Source: Pelodera strongyloides (lineage: Eukaryota; Nematoda; Chromadorea; Rhabditida; Rhabditidae). From it: a stretch of DNA of 64,000 bases. Under the pieces are notes generated by a model that saw only the letters and a list, made by a program, of their open reading frames with translations, made no database searches and was not told where the DNA came from. This document shows, piece after piece, positions 12,788 to 27,000 of the stretch (positions are counted from its first letter, which is position 1; each line of letters starts with the position of its first letter). The position numbers and the translations under genes were made by a program. The stretch lies in NCBI GenBank assembly GCA_036852015.1, contig JAANDG010000289.1:1-64000 (forward strand), given 5' to 3'.

Positions 12788-12986
12788 GTTATTTAATAAC
12801 GGCCGGTTTTTGAAACGTATTTTGGACAACTTTTTTTTGTCATGTGTTGTATGCAAATTAATATAATCAGTCTTAAAACCGCGCAGTATTCGAGCAGAAA
12901 TTGCACACACTATATTGGATTCATTGGAATACAACGGCCGGCATACCGCATACGTTTCAAAACTACAAATCATATGGCAATTACAA
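12788..12986. mobile_element. MITE-like repeat, family 1 (divergent copy)
   Basis: The left end reads GGCCGGTTTTTGAAACGTAT and continues with TTTGGACAAC. The right end carries GCATACGTTTCAAAAC, its inverted counterpart. The same terminal block recurs at 23.3, 51.9 and 52.8 kb. No transposase is encoded. Confidence 0.5.
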
Positions 12987-13232
12987 AGAAAACATGCTAA
13001 GGGTATTTTACAGCTGCTGAAGCCTTTCACAACCAAGTTTGGTTTTCGAGTCTAAAATTTAAAAAAGTTAATCCATACGCACTTGTCAGTTTTACTTCAA
13101 TCAATGATATGTACATCCAACAGTAAACACCGGACCGGGTAGCCAACCATGAGTCCATAACGGAAAAAACTAGAATTGAACGGGGGATTTGATTTTACAT
13201 GCGGGTTGATAGAGATAGAGATGGGAGGGGGT

Positions 13233-13267
<35 letters not shown>
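13233..13267. repeat. GA microsatellite
   Basis: An uninterrupted (GA)n tract of about 35 bp. Confidence 0.9.
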
Positions 13268-13270
<3 letters not shown>

Positions 13271-13911
13271 CTAGATAAAGAGAGACTGTCTCTATTTCCA
13301 AGCTAAATTTCGGTTGTTTAACTGAGTGACCGATCAATTCTAAACTGCTCATTTTGTACCTAAAAGTTGCTTACAAGTATAAGGAGTGTGAATTATATGC
13401 TTACTGTAGCTTACTTATCAGTTACAAAGTGCTACGCGTGAAAACAAGGCATAGGTACGCTTCAGGTGTTTTGTTGTACAGCGAATGAATGAAAACAAAT
13501 TTGTCATCGTATTATACTATCATGTGACTAGGTAAGTATAGGAAGAAACATACGAAAATAACTTATTTATTGATATTGCATTCCCGCATCACAATACCTC
13601 ATTCTTTGCTTTTATTGGTTGAACAACATTTTGAAAAAAAAGAGGGGGTTTCTCCTGGAACCTCTCTCTCAGTTCGTCGACTTTCTTTCTTTTTGTGTGC
13701 GGAGTGTTTGTTACTGTTTGTATTTGTTTCTGTTCTAAACATCGTAATACTGCATACACTTATCTTTCTGTTTTTTTTTTTGAAAATAAGAAAGGAAAAT
13801 AAGAAGCTATTTGTGAACGCATTATGTTGGTGTTCTTACTGCATGTTCTACAGGAAAAACTAAGTGTTTTAATGGATCAATCCAGTGGACGTGAACACTT
13901 CTTCTAATTTG

Positions 13912-13921
13912 CCTATTTCAG
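13912..13921 (+). promoter_or_regulatory. Splice acceptor 7 nt before the ATG (cis or SL trans-splice site)
   Basis: TGCCTATTTCAG precedes CTACCGT and then the ATG at 13929. In nematodes such a TTTCAG a few bases before a start codon is often a spliced-leader acceptor. It is equally compatible with cis-splicing from the possible exon at 8.3 kb, since the phase fits. Confidence 0.5.
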
Positions 13922-13928
13922 CTACCGT

Positions 13929-16900
13929 ATGCCAATGGTTTTGGGTTCTTCGTCAGCCTCAGTGACCCCCTCCTATCATATACGAGATCGTGCACCATCT
14001 TCATCTGGGGAAGCAACTTGTGCAGTATGTGGAGATGGACAGGCAAAATTACACTATGGAGTACTTGCTTGCTATGGATGTGAGTATTTTGATTTCTTTT
14101 TATTCGTTGTCTATTCTTTTCTATATTTCTTGCTAGTGTACTTTTGCAATGAGTATTTCAAAGTGTTTGCAAAAACTTGAAGGTCAGCCAATGCTGTATA
14201 TTTAGTTTATGTGGTCACATAAACTAAAAAAAAACATGGCTGTTCCCAAAATTTACAAAATCCTTTTTTTAGGTAAAGGATTCTTTCGTCGCACGCTTAC
14301 TGGAAAATATCGCTATGTTTGTCGGTTCGGAAACAATTGTATAGTGGACAAATGTTAGTTTTCGTTCTTTCATTCTAATTTGTCCGAAGGCTTTTTATCT
14401 CGAAGAAGAGATATATTGAACAAAATGTTATCAGTAAATTTGACTTCTTATAATTTATAATTATAATTATAATTATAATTTAGTCCAACGGAACAGCTGT
14501 CGATACTGTAGATTCAACCGATGTTTGGAAGTTGGCATGGACCCTAATGGTGAGTTATTTGCTGAACTTCGTAAAAAAAACATGTCTCGGTAATCCTAAC
14601 CACCGACAATCTGTTATAATGATCTATTTAGTCAATTGCTTAATTAGCTAATGATATATTCTAAAGTCATACTTATCAAACGCTAATTGCAGCTGTCCGC
14701 CCTGATCGTGACCTGACAGGAAGGCAAAAGGTTCCTCGAATGAGAAAAAAGCAGATTGACGAAGAGTTGTTGAATCATATGGTGAGTGCGTAGAGAATCA
14801 GTGAGAGAGAGAGAATGGGAGATGAAAGAGAGGGATGGAGAGATTTGTTTCGTACATTTTTAGTATACGTAACTATATGTCAGCTTTTTAGATGCGGCTG
14901 CAAGGCGATGACTGGACAAGGAAACTTCCCGTTGAAGTGCGGATACTGCTCATGCAATTGATGAATATTGAATCAAAGGTGGGGTATTTAATTTTTGTTT
15001 TGACTGATTTAGGCTTAGACTCAAGCTCAGACAAGTGTTTAGGTTGAAAGTAAACCAGGATAACAATTTTCCTGAATCAGAACAGGAAATTTACTATTAA
15101 AGGTGGTGAAGGGCGAAATGAATAACGCTCAACAAGCAGCAGAGAAAGATCCCCGGAATATATCACTCAGAGCGATGTTCGAGTCGAAACCCGCCATGGA
15201 CGGAAGGCGGATGGAGGTGTGCTTTTGTGATCTCTCAAATTCAGCACAACTATGTGGATTAACTTTTCTTTGGGTGTTATGCATGAGTCTGGGAGTAGCC
15301 TCCCGTCGATAAAAAATAACCATATTAATGAAACACAATCTACCCGAGGGAGGCGACCGCTAGTGGCGCAATTTCCTCTCTAGTTTGGGTTTTCATTGTT
15401 AATTCAGTGACTTTCCAGATGAGGTATGAGCCACTACGGCAGGTCCGAGTGGAAGAGCTCGCCGCAATTGCCCATCGAAGGGCAATTGCAGCTGTGGACT
15501 GGGTGAACCTGCTCACTGAAATGGCCGAAATCAATGGTACTGAGGACAAGGTGAGAGAGTAATTGAATAATTACAATACATTGCCATTGTCTGGTATCAA
15601 TCTATTAGCTAGTATGTAAAATCACAATAATAAGTGATAGCGAGGTTCTTCAAAAATTACTCCAGGTTTCCCTCGTCAAAAACTGCTACTCACCGCTGAC
15701 AATATTCAACTTTTCTGCGCGCACTGCACAACATACTAAGAATCCGGATATTCTATGTCTATGCTCTCACTCGTATGTGCCCAGGAAATTGCCACCTGAA
15801 TTCAACGAGTCCAAGTGAGTTATTCCAATCCGAACCATGTTGTTTAAAGGGAAGCAAAAATAAGCTATATTATAAGTATGATAGTAATGATGTCACCTTA
15901 TAATTGTAACGACTTTACTGTTGCCGTGTCGTTATCCTTGACCAAGAAACTGACTGAATGAAATCAGAAAAAAATCTAGAGCGGGACCCATGCAGAGTTC
16001 AACTCTCTCCCGGATTAGAGGTCTAACCTTAGCTTTTCCGTTTTCCAGTTGAATTTGCATGGTTGTTGTTTCAGTCAACTCTCCAACAGTCTGATCGACA
16101 GAACCCTAAATGAGTTGGTGACACCACTCAGGAAATTGAATCTCAGGGAAGAGGAGATTGTTCCCCTGAAGGCTATCATCATTCTTAATCCGAGTAAGTT
16201 TTTCCTCTCGGCTTTATTTCCGTCGGCAATTGTGTGCATGTTTTCTACCAGGGACACCGACCTTCTTAGCGAAATTATGTGTGGTTTATTGAGCATGTAC
16301 AAAGAAAAAATAAGTTCAGCAGGTTTAGTTATCCCATCGGCGACATCGACCATGAATAACACATCTCTTTCCAGACACCAAGGGCCTCTCCGAGAATAGT
16401 CGGGGTGCCATCGCAGACCTCCGAGACAAGGTGCAGGACATGCTCTTCCAGATCGTCAAGGAATTGCACCCCGTATATAACGCGAGCAGTCGTTTTGGAA
16501 ACCTTCTCCTTCTCCTTCCCACCATTGCTGTAAGCTATTTCACGCGTTTTGTATAACTTGTTAATCTTCAGAATATATGTATGAAAGGCTGATCGTTAGC
16601 TTTTAGTAACCTTTACTATACGTCGTTATATATTCAATAAATCAAAATATCTTTCAGACGTTGTCGAGTGTCATGTCCGAGAACATGCAGTTCTGTCAGG
16701 CCTTCGGTGGTCGTGCCAGTGGAGATCCTCTTCTTTCCGAAATGTTTGGAGACTTTAAATTCGACGAGCCACAGATCTCGTCTTCCTCTATCTCGCCACC
16801 TCTCTTTGAGAACCCGGCTGAGATCTCCCTCGAGTCGATCAGCCCTCCGTCTCTGTCCAGCGAACCACCCTCGCTCGCCCAATTCTCGCCGATGAGGTAC

Positions 16901-18206
16901 GGTACTCACGCTTTCCTTTAAAGTGGTATGACACGTTATTTTATGTGCATTGTATGCAAATTTCTGTGCTGCCTGCGCTATACCGCTGCCACCAATTTTC
17001 TGCCTACGAATACGTCTAAAAGTTTGTCACTGAATGCACAAAGTGCTCAAAAACTATACTATAGTGATAAAGGAATCCTATAAAAAGCAGTAACGATTAT
17101 GGGATTATTTTTCTTGGATTAGACTTCATCTTTGTTCAGTCTAAACATAAACACTACGGAGATCACTCTTTCAGTTTCCACTATCAGCATTTAAAACTGA
17201 GCGGCACTATTTTTTGCTTCTCAATTCGACCATGTTTGGTTTCTTTTTGATATTAGAAACTAAACCCCTATTAATTCCTATAATCTATAATCTTTTCCAA
17301 TTGCTAATGATAATTTCTGTGCGACGTCAGACTTCTTCGATAACCACGCTCTTTAAGAATACGTCAAAAATTCCTCTCTTTTCTTATCTATCTGTCTATC
17401 GTTTTCTTTGTGTTTTAGAATTGGTCCTCGATATTTTTTACACCGCAAGGATTACACGTCTATGTAATTGCAAAGCCACTAGAGCCGAACATTGTGCAAA
17501 GTCCACTTATGAATAAAATAAGATGACGAAGAAAATCGTTGGGGAGAAAATTAGCTTACGCAGAGTTAGTAACTTATATGTCTCAACAACATTTGCTCAA
17601 TTCAGCCACCACCCGATGCTCTCCTCTGGGAAATGTAAGACGGACATGTGCACACAAACAGATTGTGGGGATTCAGTTACTTCATCACGTTCTTCAAATT
17701 CACTAATTTCCGGTGGATACCAATTACCGCCAAGTCCGGTAGGTTCAATATCGAATTTCTATTGGGGGCGGTAAATTAAAGTTATTCTATGGCGTCTTAT
17801 CATTATAATTAATTGTGAGTAATACGTGGAATTCTCTATTGCTGGGAGAAACCAGGTACGGGTCTCAGTATTGTGGAAGAAATGATTAGCTACTGCATGT
17901 ACCCAACACGTTAGATGCATATTCTTCAAAGAACTGAGCACTGCATAGGTCCCGTGCCTAAAATTCGCGGTCTACTCTTCTGTATTGGCGTTCTGAGACT
18001 GGTTGTGTGGTTCTCATATCTAGCTTACGATCGGAAACAACCGATGTCACGCTATCAAACAAAATATATATTTTTAGTTCAACAGCGACTTTTCTACGAC
18101 ATTCCCGAACCTGCTGGATGAAGATATTGTTGACTCGACCTTCTCACCAACAGCGGGAGGACTGCTCGATCTAAACGGTTGCGACGATCTCATGGCTTTA
18201 ATGTAA
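13929..18206 (+). CDS. Nuclear hormone receptor A (HNF4-derived type)
   Basis: A predicted ligand-regulated, DNA-binding nuclear receptor. Thirteen coding exons join in phase: 13929-14079, 14273-14353, 14484-14549, 14693-14781, 14892-14978, 15103-15216, 15419-15550, 15666-15814, 16075-16193, 16375-16529, 16658-16896, 17606-17738, 18078-18206 (1,644 nt, 547 residues). The two C4 zinc fingers start at residue 31 (CAVCGDGQAKLHYGVLACYG) and end with SCRYCRFNRCLEVGMDP and RPDRD; the P-box is CYGCKGFF. A ligand-binding-domain-like helical region follows (DWVNLL; FGNLLLLLP), then a Ser/Pro-rich tail ending in CDDLMALM. At exon 9 the first AG (16048) would give a stop, so the second (16074) is used. 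It lies about 2.8 kb upstream of a same-strand paralogue, with matching sequence across both domains. An extra 5' exon at 8.3 kb is possible. The exact NHR orthologue is not assigned. Confidence 0.94.
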
Positions 18207-21033
18207 ACTATGATAATAACCGGAATCTCTATTGAGATACCTGTATCTACAGCTCTATACATCTGCGTCTCTATATCTCTATATCATATTTTACTTATAT
18301 ATCTCAGGCCCTTAGCGTTCTTACTTAGGTACTTGAGGCTCTTTAGTTCCGGAGGCCTAGACTAGGTACTATCGAGTGAAAGACTTAGCATTCTTGATAA
18401 CCGCAAATGTTATTTCTTCACAATCAGTACTTACCACTATATTTACCCTGTCAATAATCGTTGTCATTGTATGTCCTTTATTCTTCTAGATTAGAATTTG
18501 TGTTTCTGCTTATTACCAAGTGCCTTTTTAGTAATAAATAGTATTTATTTTGCTCCTCCAATACACGTATTGCGTTATTTTTTAACGTCCTCCCCAGTAT
18601 CCTGTACATTTATGTCTGTTTTTTATATATGAATTGTTTTCTTTCTGCATGTTGTTCTATTATGGCCTAGCTTTTTTTTACAGCTATAGCTACTACGCCA
18701 AAAATCTAAAATTTTATCCTATTTTTTATTCGTTGTGCTTTTTTATCTAGCCCTTTTTGCCGGTCCATGTACAGTGTTCTTTGAAGCAATTTTAATTCTT
18801 TAGCCAGAGCACCGCTTTCAACCCTAACAGGTGCAAAAAGTACTGTATCTGGGCAATTAGAGCGCTGTAATTGTTACAGTAACCTTGGTTGCTGCGAAAT
18901 TATTAATTGTGCACCAGATTCACGTAATTGCTGGCGAATGCGGTGCTGGCGCTAATGTTAAAGCGAGACTTTACTATACATTTGTTTGAGTCGATAGTTA
19001 GTTAGTCTAGTATTGGTTGTGTTTGTTTTCCTTCTTTTCTGTTAACTATAAACTACTGCCCCAACTTAATATTTCACTTTTGCCCTTCGTTTTACTCACT
19101 TACTGTTTGGCCAACTATATTGATCAAGTTATTAAATGTTATTATTTCTTTTCTGTGCATGGTTATATTATATCCGTATTGTGTATCACTCCACCTCACC
19201 GTACGGGAAAGTTTTTTATTGGCGAAGATTTCTTTATTTACAAATACAGCTATTATCCATACATAGCTACTTTTTTCAATATTATTCTCGTAGGGTGAAG
19301 GAGAAAGACATTTTTGCGCTGTGCCTACTAAAGGTTTGTTCGCTAAAATAGACACTGTTAGGTAGTTGTATGCCTAGGGAACTTGTAGAAAGGTTGTATT
19401 TTATTTTATTATCTTGTGTTATTCATAGGCTTCATTATATTAATTTGGTTGTGAACCTGAGTCCTTACTTGTTATGCGATACATTTATTTTTATTTTCTC
19501 CTCCTCACGGTTCTCACCAAGATTTATTAATGTTCAGAGATTTGATATATAAATAGTTTTGCAATTGCGTGTATGTTGTGTTTACGTTGCGTTATTGGTG
19601 TTCATTGAAAAAAGTAACACACCGACATATAAAACATCTCCTGATGTACAAAGAAAAGCAGCGAAAAAACACGCACGAAAGAAGGCGGGTAGAGCGGAAC
19701 TTCCGCGAAGTGGCAGCGCAAAAAGGCGAGGTGGCAAACCCAATTTCACCCAGTTGCCAACTGAAGCATATGTGGCACACTTATGGCGCACATTTAACAG
19801 CCAATTCAAAGAATGCACCACATGTGTGCCAACCGTGCAGACTTTCTCATTGCTAATTGCGCGGCGTAACCGCGGTGATTCAGTTCTCAGCAGGTTAACC
19901 TATAACTTATGCCACAAAACCTATATTTGAGGCAAAGTTTTGCATTCTAAGATACTTGATTTCAAAAAAAAATGTTCGCAAGAAAATGTATTCAAAGACG
20001 CTCGAGAAAGCGAATAGAAAGCGAATAAGCTCGAGCACTCCATCGAATAGATGCTGCAACTTTGAGCTTGAAGTTCGCTGACTTCCTCCATCATACATGC
20101 CTAGTCAAAGACACACGTGGTCGAACATACATGACGGGAGTTACGCTGAAAAAGTCCATATGCTGAACCCATCGCGCAACATGTTTGTGGAACCCGCCAT
20201 ATCTGGAACTCGTCCTATCTGCTGAGAAGTTCAATAAGTGAACTGAGCCTACTTTGATAATGGAGCAAGAATAATAATGGTTTATTGGTTAACAACCGAT
20301 GCACAGCAAGACCGTCGACCAAGGTAAAGGAAACCCTTAGAGCACTTATATTTACTAGTGACCAAATAAACTGGAGCACCCCAGCGAATATAATAAGAAG
20401 CCTAGCTTAGGTTGCTTAGCATTTGAGCATTTTATTCTATGTTCACCTTGATTCCCTGTTCATATACTGGTACTATGTACTATGGCAATGGGGAGTGAAC
20501 CTGCCGCTGATGAGGTCGGTAAATAGATATCCGAGGGGATGAGAGAGAGGGGGGGGGGGTGGAGAGAGAGAAAAGGGAGAGAGGGAGAGAGAGCTGGGGA
20601 AAGAGTGAGGGAGAGAAAATAAGCTAGAGCGAGGTGGAGTTATAGAGAGTAAAGCATAATGGTAGAATTCAAGTCTACTCTGACTTCTCAATCGATCATC
20701 ATATATTCCGCAATTAAAATTTTTGTATTCTACCTCTTTCCTCCCACCTATCTCCACCTCTTTTCTCTCTTTGGCACTTCTCTCTTCTCTCTCTTCTCTC
20801 TCTTCTCTCTCTCTCACTCTCTCTCTCTCTCTCTCTCACTCCTCTACGTCACTCCATCTCTGCCTCTCCATGAATTTTCCTGAGCATAACATAGAACTTT
20901 GCAATAATCCACTCCGATACAAAATTCAGCGAGCGAAAAAACTCCACTGCCAGAAAAAAACTACCGTTACAAATTCGCTCAGCCTATCTATATTCATAAT
21001 CTGAAGAGAATAACTATTGATTAATTCGCTAAA
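18207..21033. other. Intergenic region between the two receptor genes
   Basis: An AATAAA-type signal lies near 18532, a plausible 3' end for receptor A. A GC-rich block at about 19680-19900 gives overlapping ORFs on both strands (for example 19559-19930) without a recognisable domain and is probably repeat-derived. GA and CT tracts occupy 20533-20845. No other gene is seen. Confidence 0.5.
20533..20850. repeat. GA tract and CT tract in inverted arrangement
   Basis: A GA/GGGA-rich tract (about 20540-20620) is followed within 150 bp by a CTCTCTT/CT tract (about 20763-20845). The two could pair as a long stem. All ORFs over them are low-complexity artefacts. Confidence 0.8.
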
Positions 21034-24000
21034 ATGGCGGATGAAATGCCGTGCAGTTCGCAACCTACCGGAAATAAGGTAGAAGAATTAATTTGTGATA
21101 ATTACTTTTTTTTTTACAATTATTGAAGTTGGTTTTGGCGCAAATGGAGATAAAGTAATAAGCACCGCGCGGCGGAGCCCATGAAACCCTTTTTTGACAG
21201 GTTGAATTCAGAAAAGTCACCGGTGATATATGGACTCAAAGTTGACTATCGATTGATTTTCGAAAATGAGCCTTACGTCGACAGAAATTAACCTGCTGGG
21301 TTCGGCTGGGGAACTGAACAATTTCAATCGATATTCAACTTTAAAGCCCTATATCTCTGAAATGAGGCAAATTAACAGCAATATTATATATTGTGATCCC
21401 TGTTTGATGAAGAACCGATAAATTGGATAAAAAAAGAAGTTCTTGATGAGCGCATCCCTTTAAAGTTTACTTTTTTTCAAGTTCTACGCGTGCGCAGTCT
21501 GTGGAGACACTCCAGCAAAAGTTCACTATGGAGTATTGGCTTGTTTCGGATGTAAGTGAATAATTTTTCGAATTTTATGTGACGGACATGTTCTGTTTGA
21601 TTTGATATTTGGTTAGCAAAAATTGGAAAATATGCTTGCTAGGCCCTAACTAGATCCCAAGCACACGCCTACGTATGGTCTCCGAATATCTAACAATAAT
21701 CTAATTCAATAAAGACAGTCAAATATAACGTCATTCAAGTAAAATTCTTTATTGAATCCTTTTGTTTTACTTATACTTGTAAGAATGTTGTATGAAAATA
21801 AGAACAATGTTTTTGATGTGTTCACTCCAAAATGTCTTGAAGCGAAATGACTGCATGTTTTTGAAAAGTGCGGTGAATAACAGCATTCTCGTACATCATA
21901 TGCCAATGCACAAGCTTTGAATAAAAGATCTATCCCAATCCGACCCAACTTACATTAGCATCGGTACAGAAGGATGCGGATATTCACGGTACGTTTCTAA
22001 ACCCGACCGTTAATTCGCTTTAAATTCAGGCAAGGGTTTCTTCCGACGTGGCGTAAAAGACGGAGTCAACAAGTACGTGTGTAGGTACGAGAGACAGTGC
22101 CCAGTCAACAAATGTGAGTCATATATAAATCGCTTTTTTACAGAGGCGTATGTAATATGCAGTGACGTCAAATGAAATACAAACAAATTCTGGGCTAATT
22201 TTGAAAACTAAAAATTTATATGAAAAGAAACTGGTCAAACTGGGTGGAATTGAGGAAAGTTTCAGATCTGAATACAAAGTATGCAAAAATAATAATCATA
22301 CAGTATGAGATAAATGTTGTTTCAGGGGAGCGGAATAGTTGTCGTTATTGCCGTTTCCGGAAATGTTTACAAGTGGGAATGAATCCAGAAGGTAAGATAA
22401 ACAGAAATTGTCGTTATTCACAACTATGTTTAAATCGCTAATTGAGCCACTAAAAAGATACGTGTTCCAACATAAGGAGTTTCTTACCTCACCACTGTTT
22501 ATTCGGTATTATCTCCTTTTTCCTATGACATTTTCGAATTTTCCTTCTTATTTCTTCTGTCAAGCGTCGTCAGTTTGCGCAAGCTACGGTTGCTGGGTAT
22601 TTTTTACACTGCTAAAATAGTTTAAAAAAATATTGCCCGGGAAGTTATTTTCCAAATCAAATACCAACCACGTTTTTTGTATCCTATGATGGCAGTTGAA
22701 TGAGAATCAATTATCTAGTTTTTTGCACGCAGCTCGGTTTTTATGTTGTATGTTCATTTCAGCCATATAAACTAAAGTATATGACCATGTTTACGCACAT
22801 GGACGTATGACGACACATTAAAATACTATTACTTAAATGGGTCAATTCAAGTTGCACCTTTTTGAATACTTGCTGTTGATAACATAGCCTATAATAGTCC
22901 TTGAGGATTATATACGCTCCCTTATATAGTAACATGCTCAAAAGCTAAGCTACCTGACATTACCTGGCATACCGCAACCGTGGGGAAAGGGTACGCCAAA
23001 CAGTGTTACAAGTGAAAATAGCGCGATAGGGCGGGCCGGAGCTTTAGGGATTAATAGAAGGAGGGCGCCTCATTTTCTAGGTTCTCGGGCCTCACGCTAT
23101 TTCCACTTGTAACAATGTTTGGCGTACCGTGCCCTACTGCTGCTGTACGGCAGTTGTTTTATAAACGTGAGCATGTTCATGTCTCGAGGAGCGTATGCAA
23201 TTGAATGTGATTTTGCATTGTGACAATTTTCGGCTATATTATCAATAACAAGCAGTCAAAAATGTGCAACTTAAATTGACCCCATCTGTTTAATGGTTTA
23301 TTACTTACAAGTTAGATCGGTATAACATCCGGTGTTTGAAACGTGTCCTGGACGCCGTATTCCCATGTAGTTTATGCAAGTACCTGCGCGGTACTGCGAA
23401 TTTTTTTATTCTAATCATTGTATTGTCATTCCACATGCCCAGGCGAATTCAGTTGTCCCGCATACGCTTCAAACTCCACAGTTATATCGCTTTAACAATG
23501 AAAAAAGAGAATATAATTTAACCACCGGAACTGTTTTATGATCGTAATCTGAATCTGAAGAATGATCATTTTGCAGCTGTAAGGCCCGATCGAGAAGAAA
23601 CGAATGCTAAAAAAGAGAAGAATGGAATAAAAAGGAGTTGTGCACTAATGTCATCACCCTCGTCAAGAAGTGAAGAAGATGATTGGACCAAATTTCTCTC
23701 CCAGGAACAAAAGTTGTTCTTTCAGTTGCAATTATATTCATTATTAAAAAAACATACCTAATGCAGTTCTGCAAAACAGACGAAATAAATAAAAATGTCG
23801 ACGTTTACACCTCTTTAGTTAAATTATGTTCATTTCCATACAATTTAAGGGAAAGCAGTTGTCCACCATATGTTTCAAAAACTCAGTTTTTGAGGTTTTC
23901 TTTTTTTCAGAAATATGTTGCTGGAGCTTATGAAACTGGAATCTGAGTTGGAAGAAGCACGTGAAATGGACTACGATTCAGTCAAGGATTTCACACTACG

Positions 24001-27000
24001 AAGTTTGATCGCCGATCGTCTTCTTGCATCGAAACATAATGTGAGTCAATTCTTCTTTATTCGATAATCTTCATAACTGTCGGTGGACTGCTGCTGCGCA
24101 GGCAGCGCGTGAAGCGCGCAGCGTTTGGCGCACCTGTGGCACGCTGAGCGGTTGTACCGGTCGCTTCGTGGAAATTAACAAACAAATGCTATTAAATATA
24201 ACTTGTTATTAAATATTTTTTTCTAGAATAAAGCATGTAATTCCGTGATGACGGAGAATTCGCTCTCTGCCATTTGGAGGGTTGTATCAGTTGTTGATTG
24301 GCTCCACGGCGTACTATCGATTACTGATGGATGCTCGCAACAGATGATATCTGTTGAAGACAAGGTGAGAATTAGGAAGTACTTTGGAAAGTGTTTTTTT
24401 TTATTCTTTCTTTCTTTCCTATTTTCTTTTTGCTTCGTTGTAACATAACATTCACTTCGAGACATGAAATTTGGATCACACAAATTTTCTCACAAAAAAA
24501 CGACAATCAATCAAGAAGAAAAAAGAATATACCATAAACGATAGAATATGACTAAATAATATACCGAGAGTTTTCATCAATTAATCGTGGTTTGTTGCTT
24601 CCTTTTAGTTGGTTGGTAACGTAGTAGTTGGTTATATATTTTGTTTCACACAAAAAAATCTGCCAATTCTAGCGCGCGATAATGGAAAGCATCTTCTGTT
24701 CTCTGGCACTATTCGAAGTGTGCGCAAAGTGTGCGGCGACACAGTCTGCCGATCCTGCCCCACTTCATGCGGCACTACTGAATGACAATCACTCTCCGAG
24801 GTATTGTTATCTTATTTCACCTTCTTTAATATTCAACTTTGAGACTATCTAAAAAAAACTCGGTAACATGGCAAGTGAGCTTCACTGAATGATTTTCCAA
24901 TACAGTAGACCTAAGCTTCTTCTCAGGACCCCTCACAAAGATGTTGTCCGTCGGGCACTCTGCCAAATTGTGCACCCAATGTGCAGACTTTCACTGGCAG
25001 ACGTCGACTACGTCCTACTAAAGTCGATAATTGCATTGAACCCTGGTATGTTCACTTTCCCTTTCAAATTTTTGTTTTAATAATTACCGATGCTCCGTAC
25101 AAGTCATTAGTGTGATCCTCTATTCTATCTACAACTAATCAAAATAGAACGTACGGTGTCAATGCTGTACACTCCCTATACAATGCTCAGTTTGTATATA
25201 TATCAGATTTTATAGATTGCGCATCATTGAGCACCGCTGGCGCACAGTCAATCCGTGACCGTCGTGATGCAATTCAACAACTCCTATTTAAAGCGATTAA
25301 GAAGTCAAGACCGAAGTCGTCCACTCAACCATCATCTTTCTTCGGAAATTTACTACTCCTCATTCCATCTCTACGTGTAAGTTATCCAAGACCATGTAAA
25401 AAAATTATTGTATATGTAGTTTCATATAAAAACATAATTATTTATTTGTATACTAGGTTTATACCACATTAATGGGTAGTTTCTTCTAGTCACTTCAGGG
25501 GCGACGACTGCTTATACTCTTAACAGTTCAGATTTTTTATTGTAGTAATTTTTCAGGAGTTAAGCGGTGAAATCCGTGAGTATTACTCTAATTTCTATCC
25601 TCGAGATTGTCCCCGTGATGGACCTTTCTGTGCAATTCTCACCGATATATTCTCACCACAATGTGACGATCTACTCAGGGAGCGAGCCAAGCAACAATCT
25701 GAAGTTTGTGGTTTATTCTCTGTGTTTTTGTACTTTGTATTTTGTTTCCTGTGCAGCGTTTTGCAGGAGACTCGTGGGTTTTTAATGTACTATTATTTGG
25801 ACCCATAGTTCTTTGATTTTGGCCCGCACCCAGCAGAGCTAACAATATTTGTTTAGGTAGAGCAACCCATACAACAACAAGCGAAACAGACTGTGAATGA
25901 AACTCCAATACAACAAATGCAACAACAGAATATATATACCAATCATGTAAGTTTTTTTTTATCAAAGCCAATTCGGGTCCATTTCTATTTATAAGTTTAT
26001 CCATGTGTAGAATCTGGCTAGCGGCCGGCCCCGCCGCTAGCCATTCTATGTAGAATATATCTCTGTATATGTGTTGTAGATGTTCGAAAGATGCGCAGAG
26101 AATATAGCCATTATACTTTATCCTTGGACCATGGCCAAGAGCGTGCGCTCTTGGTCAGCGTAGCACACACAACACAACTGAAGTTAGTTGCAGTATGTGT
26201 TAGTAAACAACATAAGAGAGACAAGTGCAATTTATCTAAGAACGGCTAACTATAAAAATAATGTGCTGACTCGCACTTGTATAGTGAATTACTAGTAGTA
26301 TTTATCCACATTACTTTATTATATCCTTCGTATATTCATCAAGATCAATATCCTTGTTGAGTTTCTTGGTAGTTTCAAATCATTCAATTTCCCACGAGTG
26401 TAACAGCAACAAAGGTTGCACTTAGCTGACCACAGTCAGCTAATGTTTAGAGAGTGTGCATATGAAGAGAATTAGTCTCGCCCCCTTGAACCCACAAATG
26501 GTGATGTAATGTATGACTAATAAGCTCGTTAGTTAGTATGCAAATGAAGGAGGTTAGTAAAGATGCATACAATTGTTAGGTAGCATGAGATTTCTCTATA
26601 CGCAGATAGATTTCCTCCTGCTCCGCCCATGAACGTACGGTACTTAAGCCTACGATTCCCCCTTGACGGGGCCGCTCGGAGATGGACCGAGCGAGCCAGA
26701 AGCCTGTCTACGGCCAAGAACTTCAAGGTGTGTGTGGTTGAGCGTGTCTCCCGCAATCACCTCGTCAATACTACAAATACTTGTGTGGTTGAGCGTGCTC
26801 CCGCAAAAGTCTCCAACTTGTTGTTGTGTGTTGTGATTGCTTCAATAAATACTGTTGATAATACGGTGTTCTATTGACGCAAGATACACACACCCAGGAA
26901 CCAAGTGCTGACTGACGGTGCAGTCAGTACATTTGGTGCACCTGGGATCGAAACCAGGACAAGACCCGCGTGGCAGGACAATCATTCGCCTTTGGATCTT

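Larger units (their letters stand above)
8443..13921. other. Non-coding stretch with microsatellites and repeats
   Basis: No exon with convincing coding character was found. It contains CT tracts at about 10615-10645 and 11122-11218, the 225-bp tandem repeat at 12.0-12.6 kb, a MITE-like repeat at 12.8-13.0 kb and a GA tract at 13233-13267. If the exon at 8.3 kb is real, this is intron 1 of nuclear receptor A. Confidence 0.45.

Noticed and set aside
16049..16399. 116-codon ORF as a separate gene
   Set aside because: It is read-through of receptor A exon 9 into flanking introns; splicing from 16075 in another phase-consistent model explains the sequence.
19559..19930. 123-codon ORF rich in Lys/Arg
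   Set aside because: Competing ORFs of similar length exist on both strands in a GC-rich block; no domain, no splice partner.
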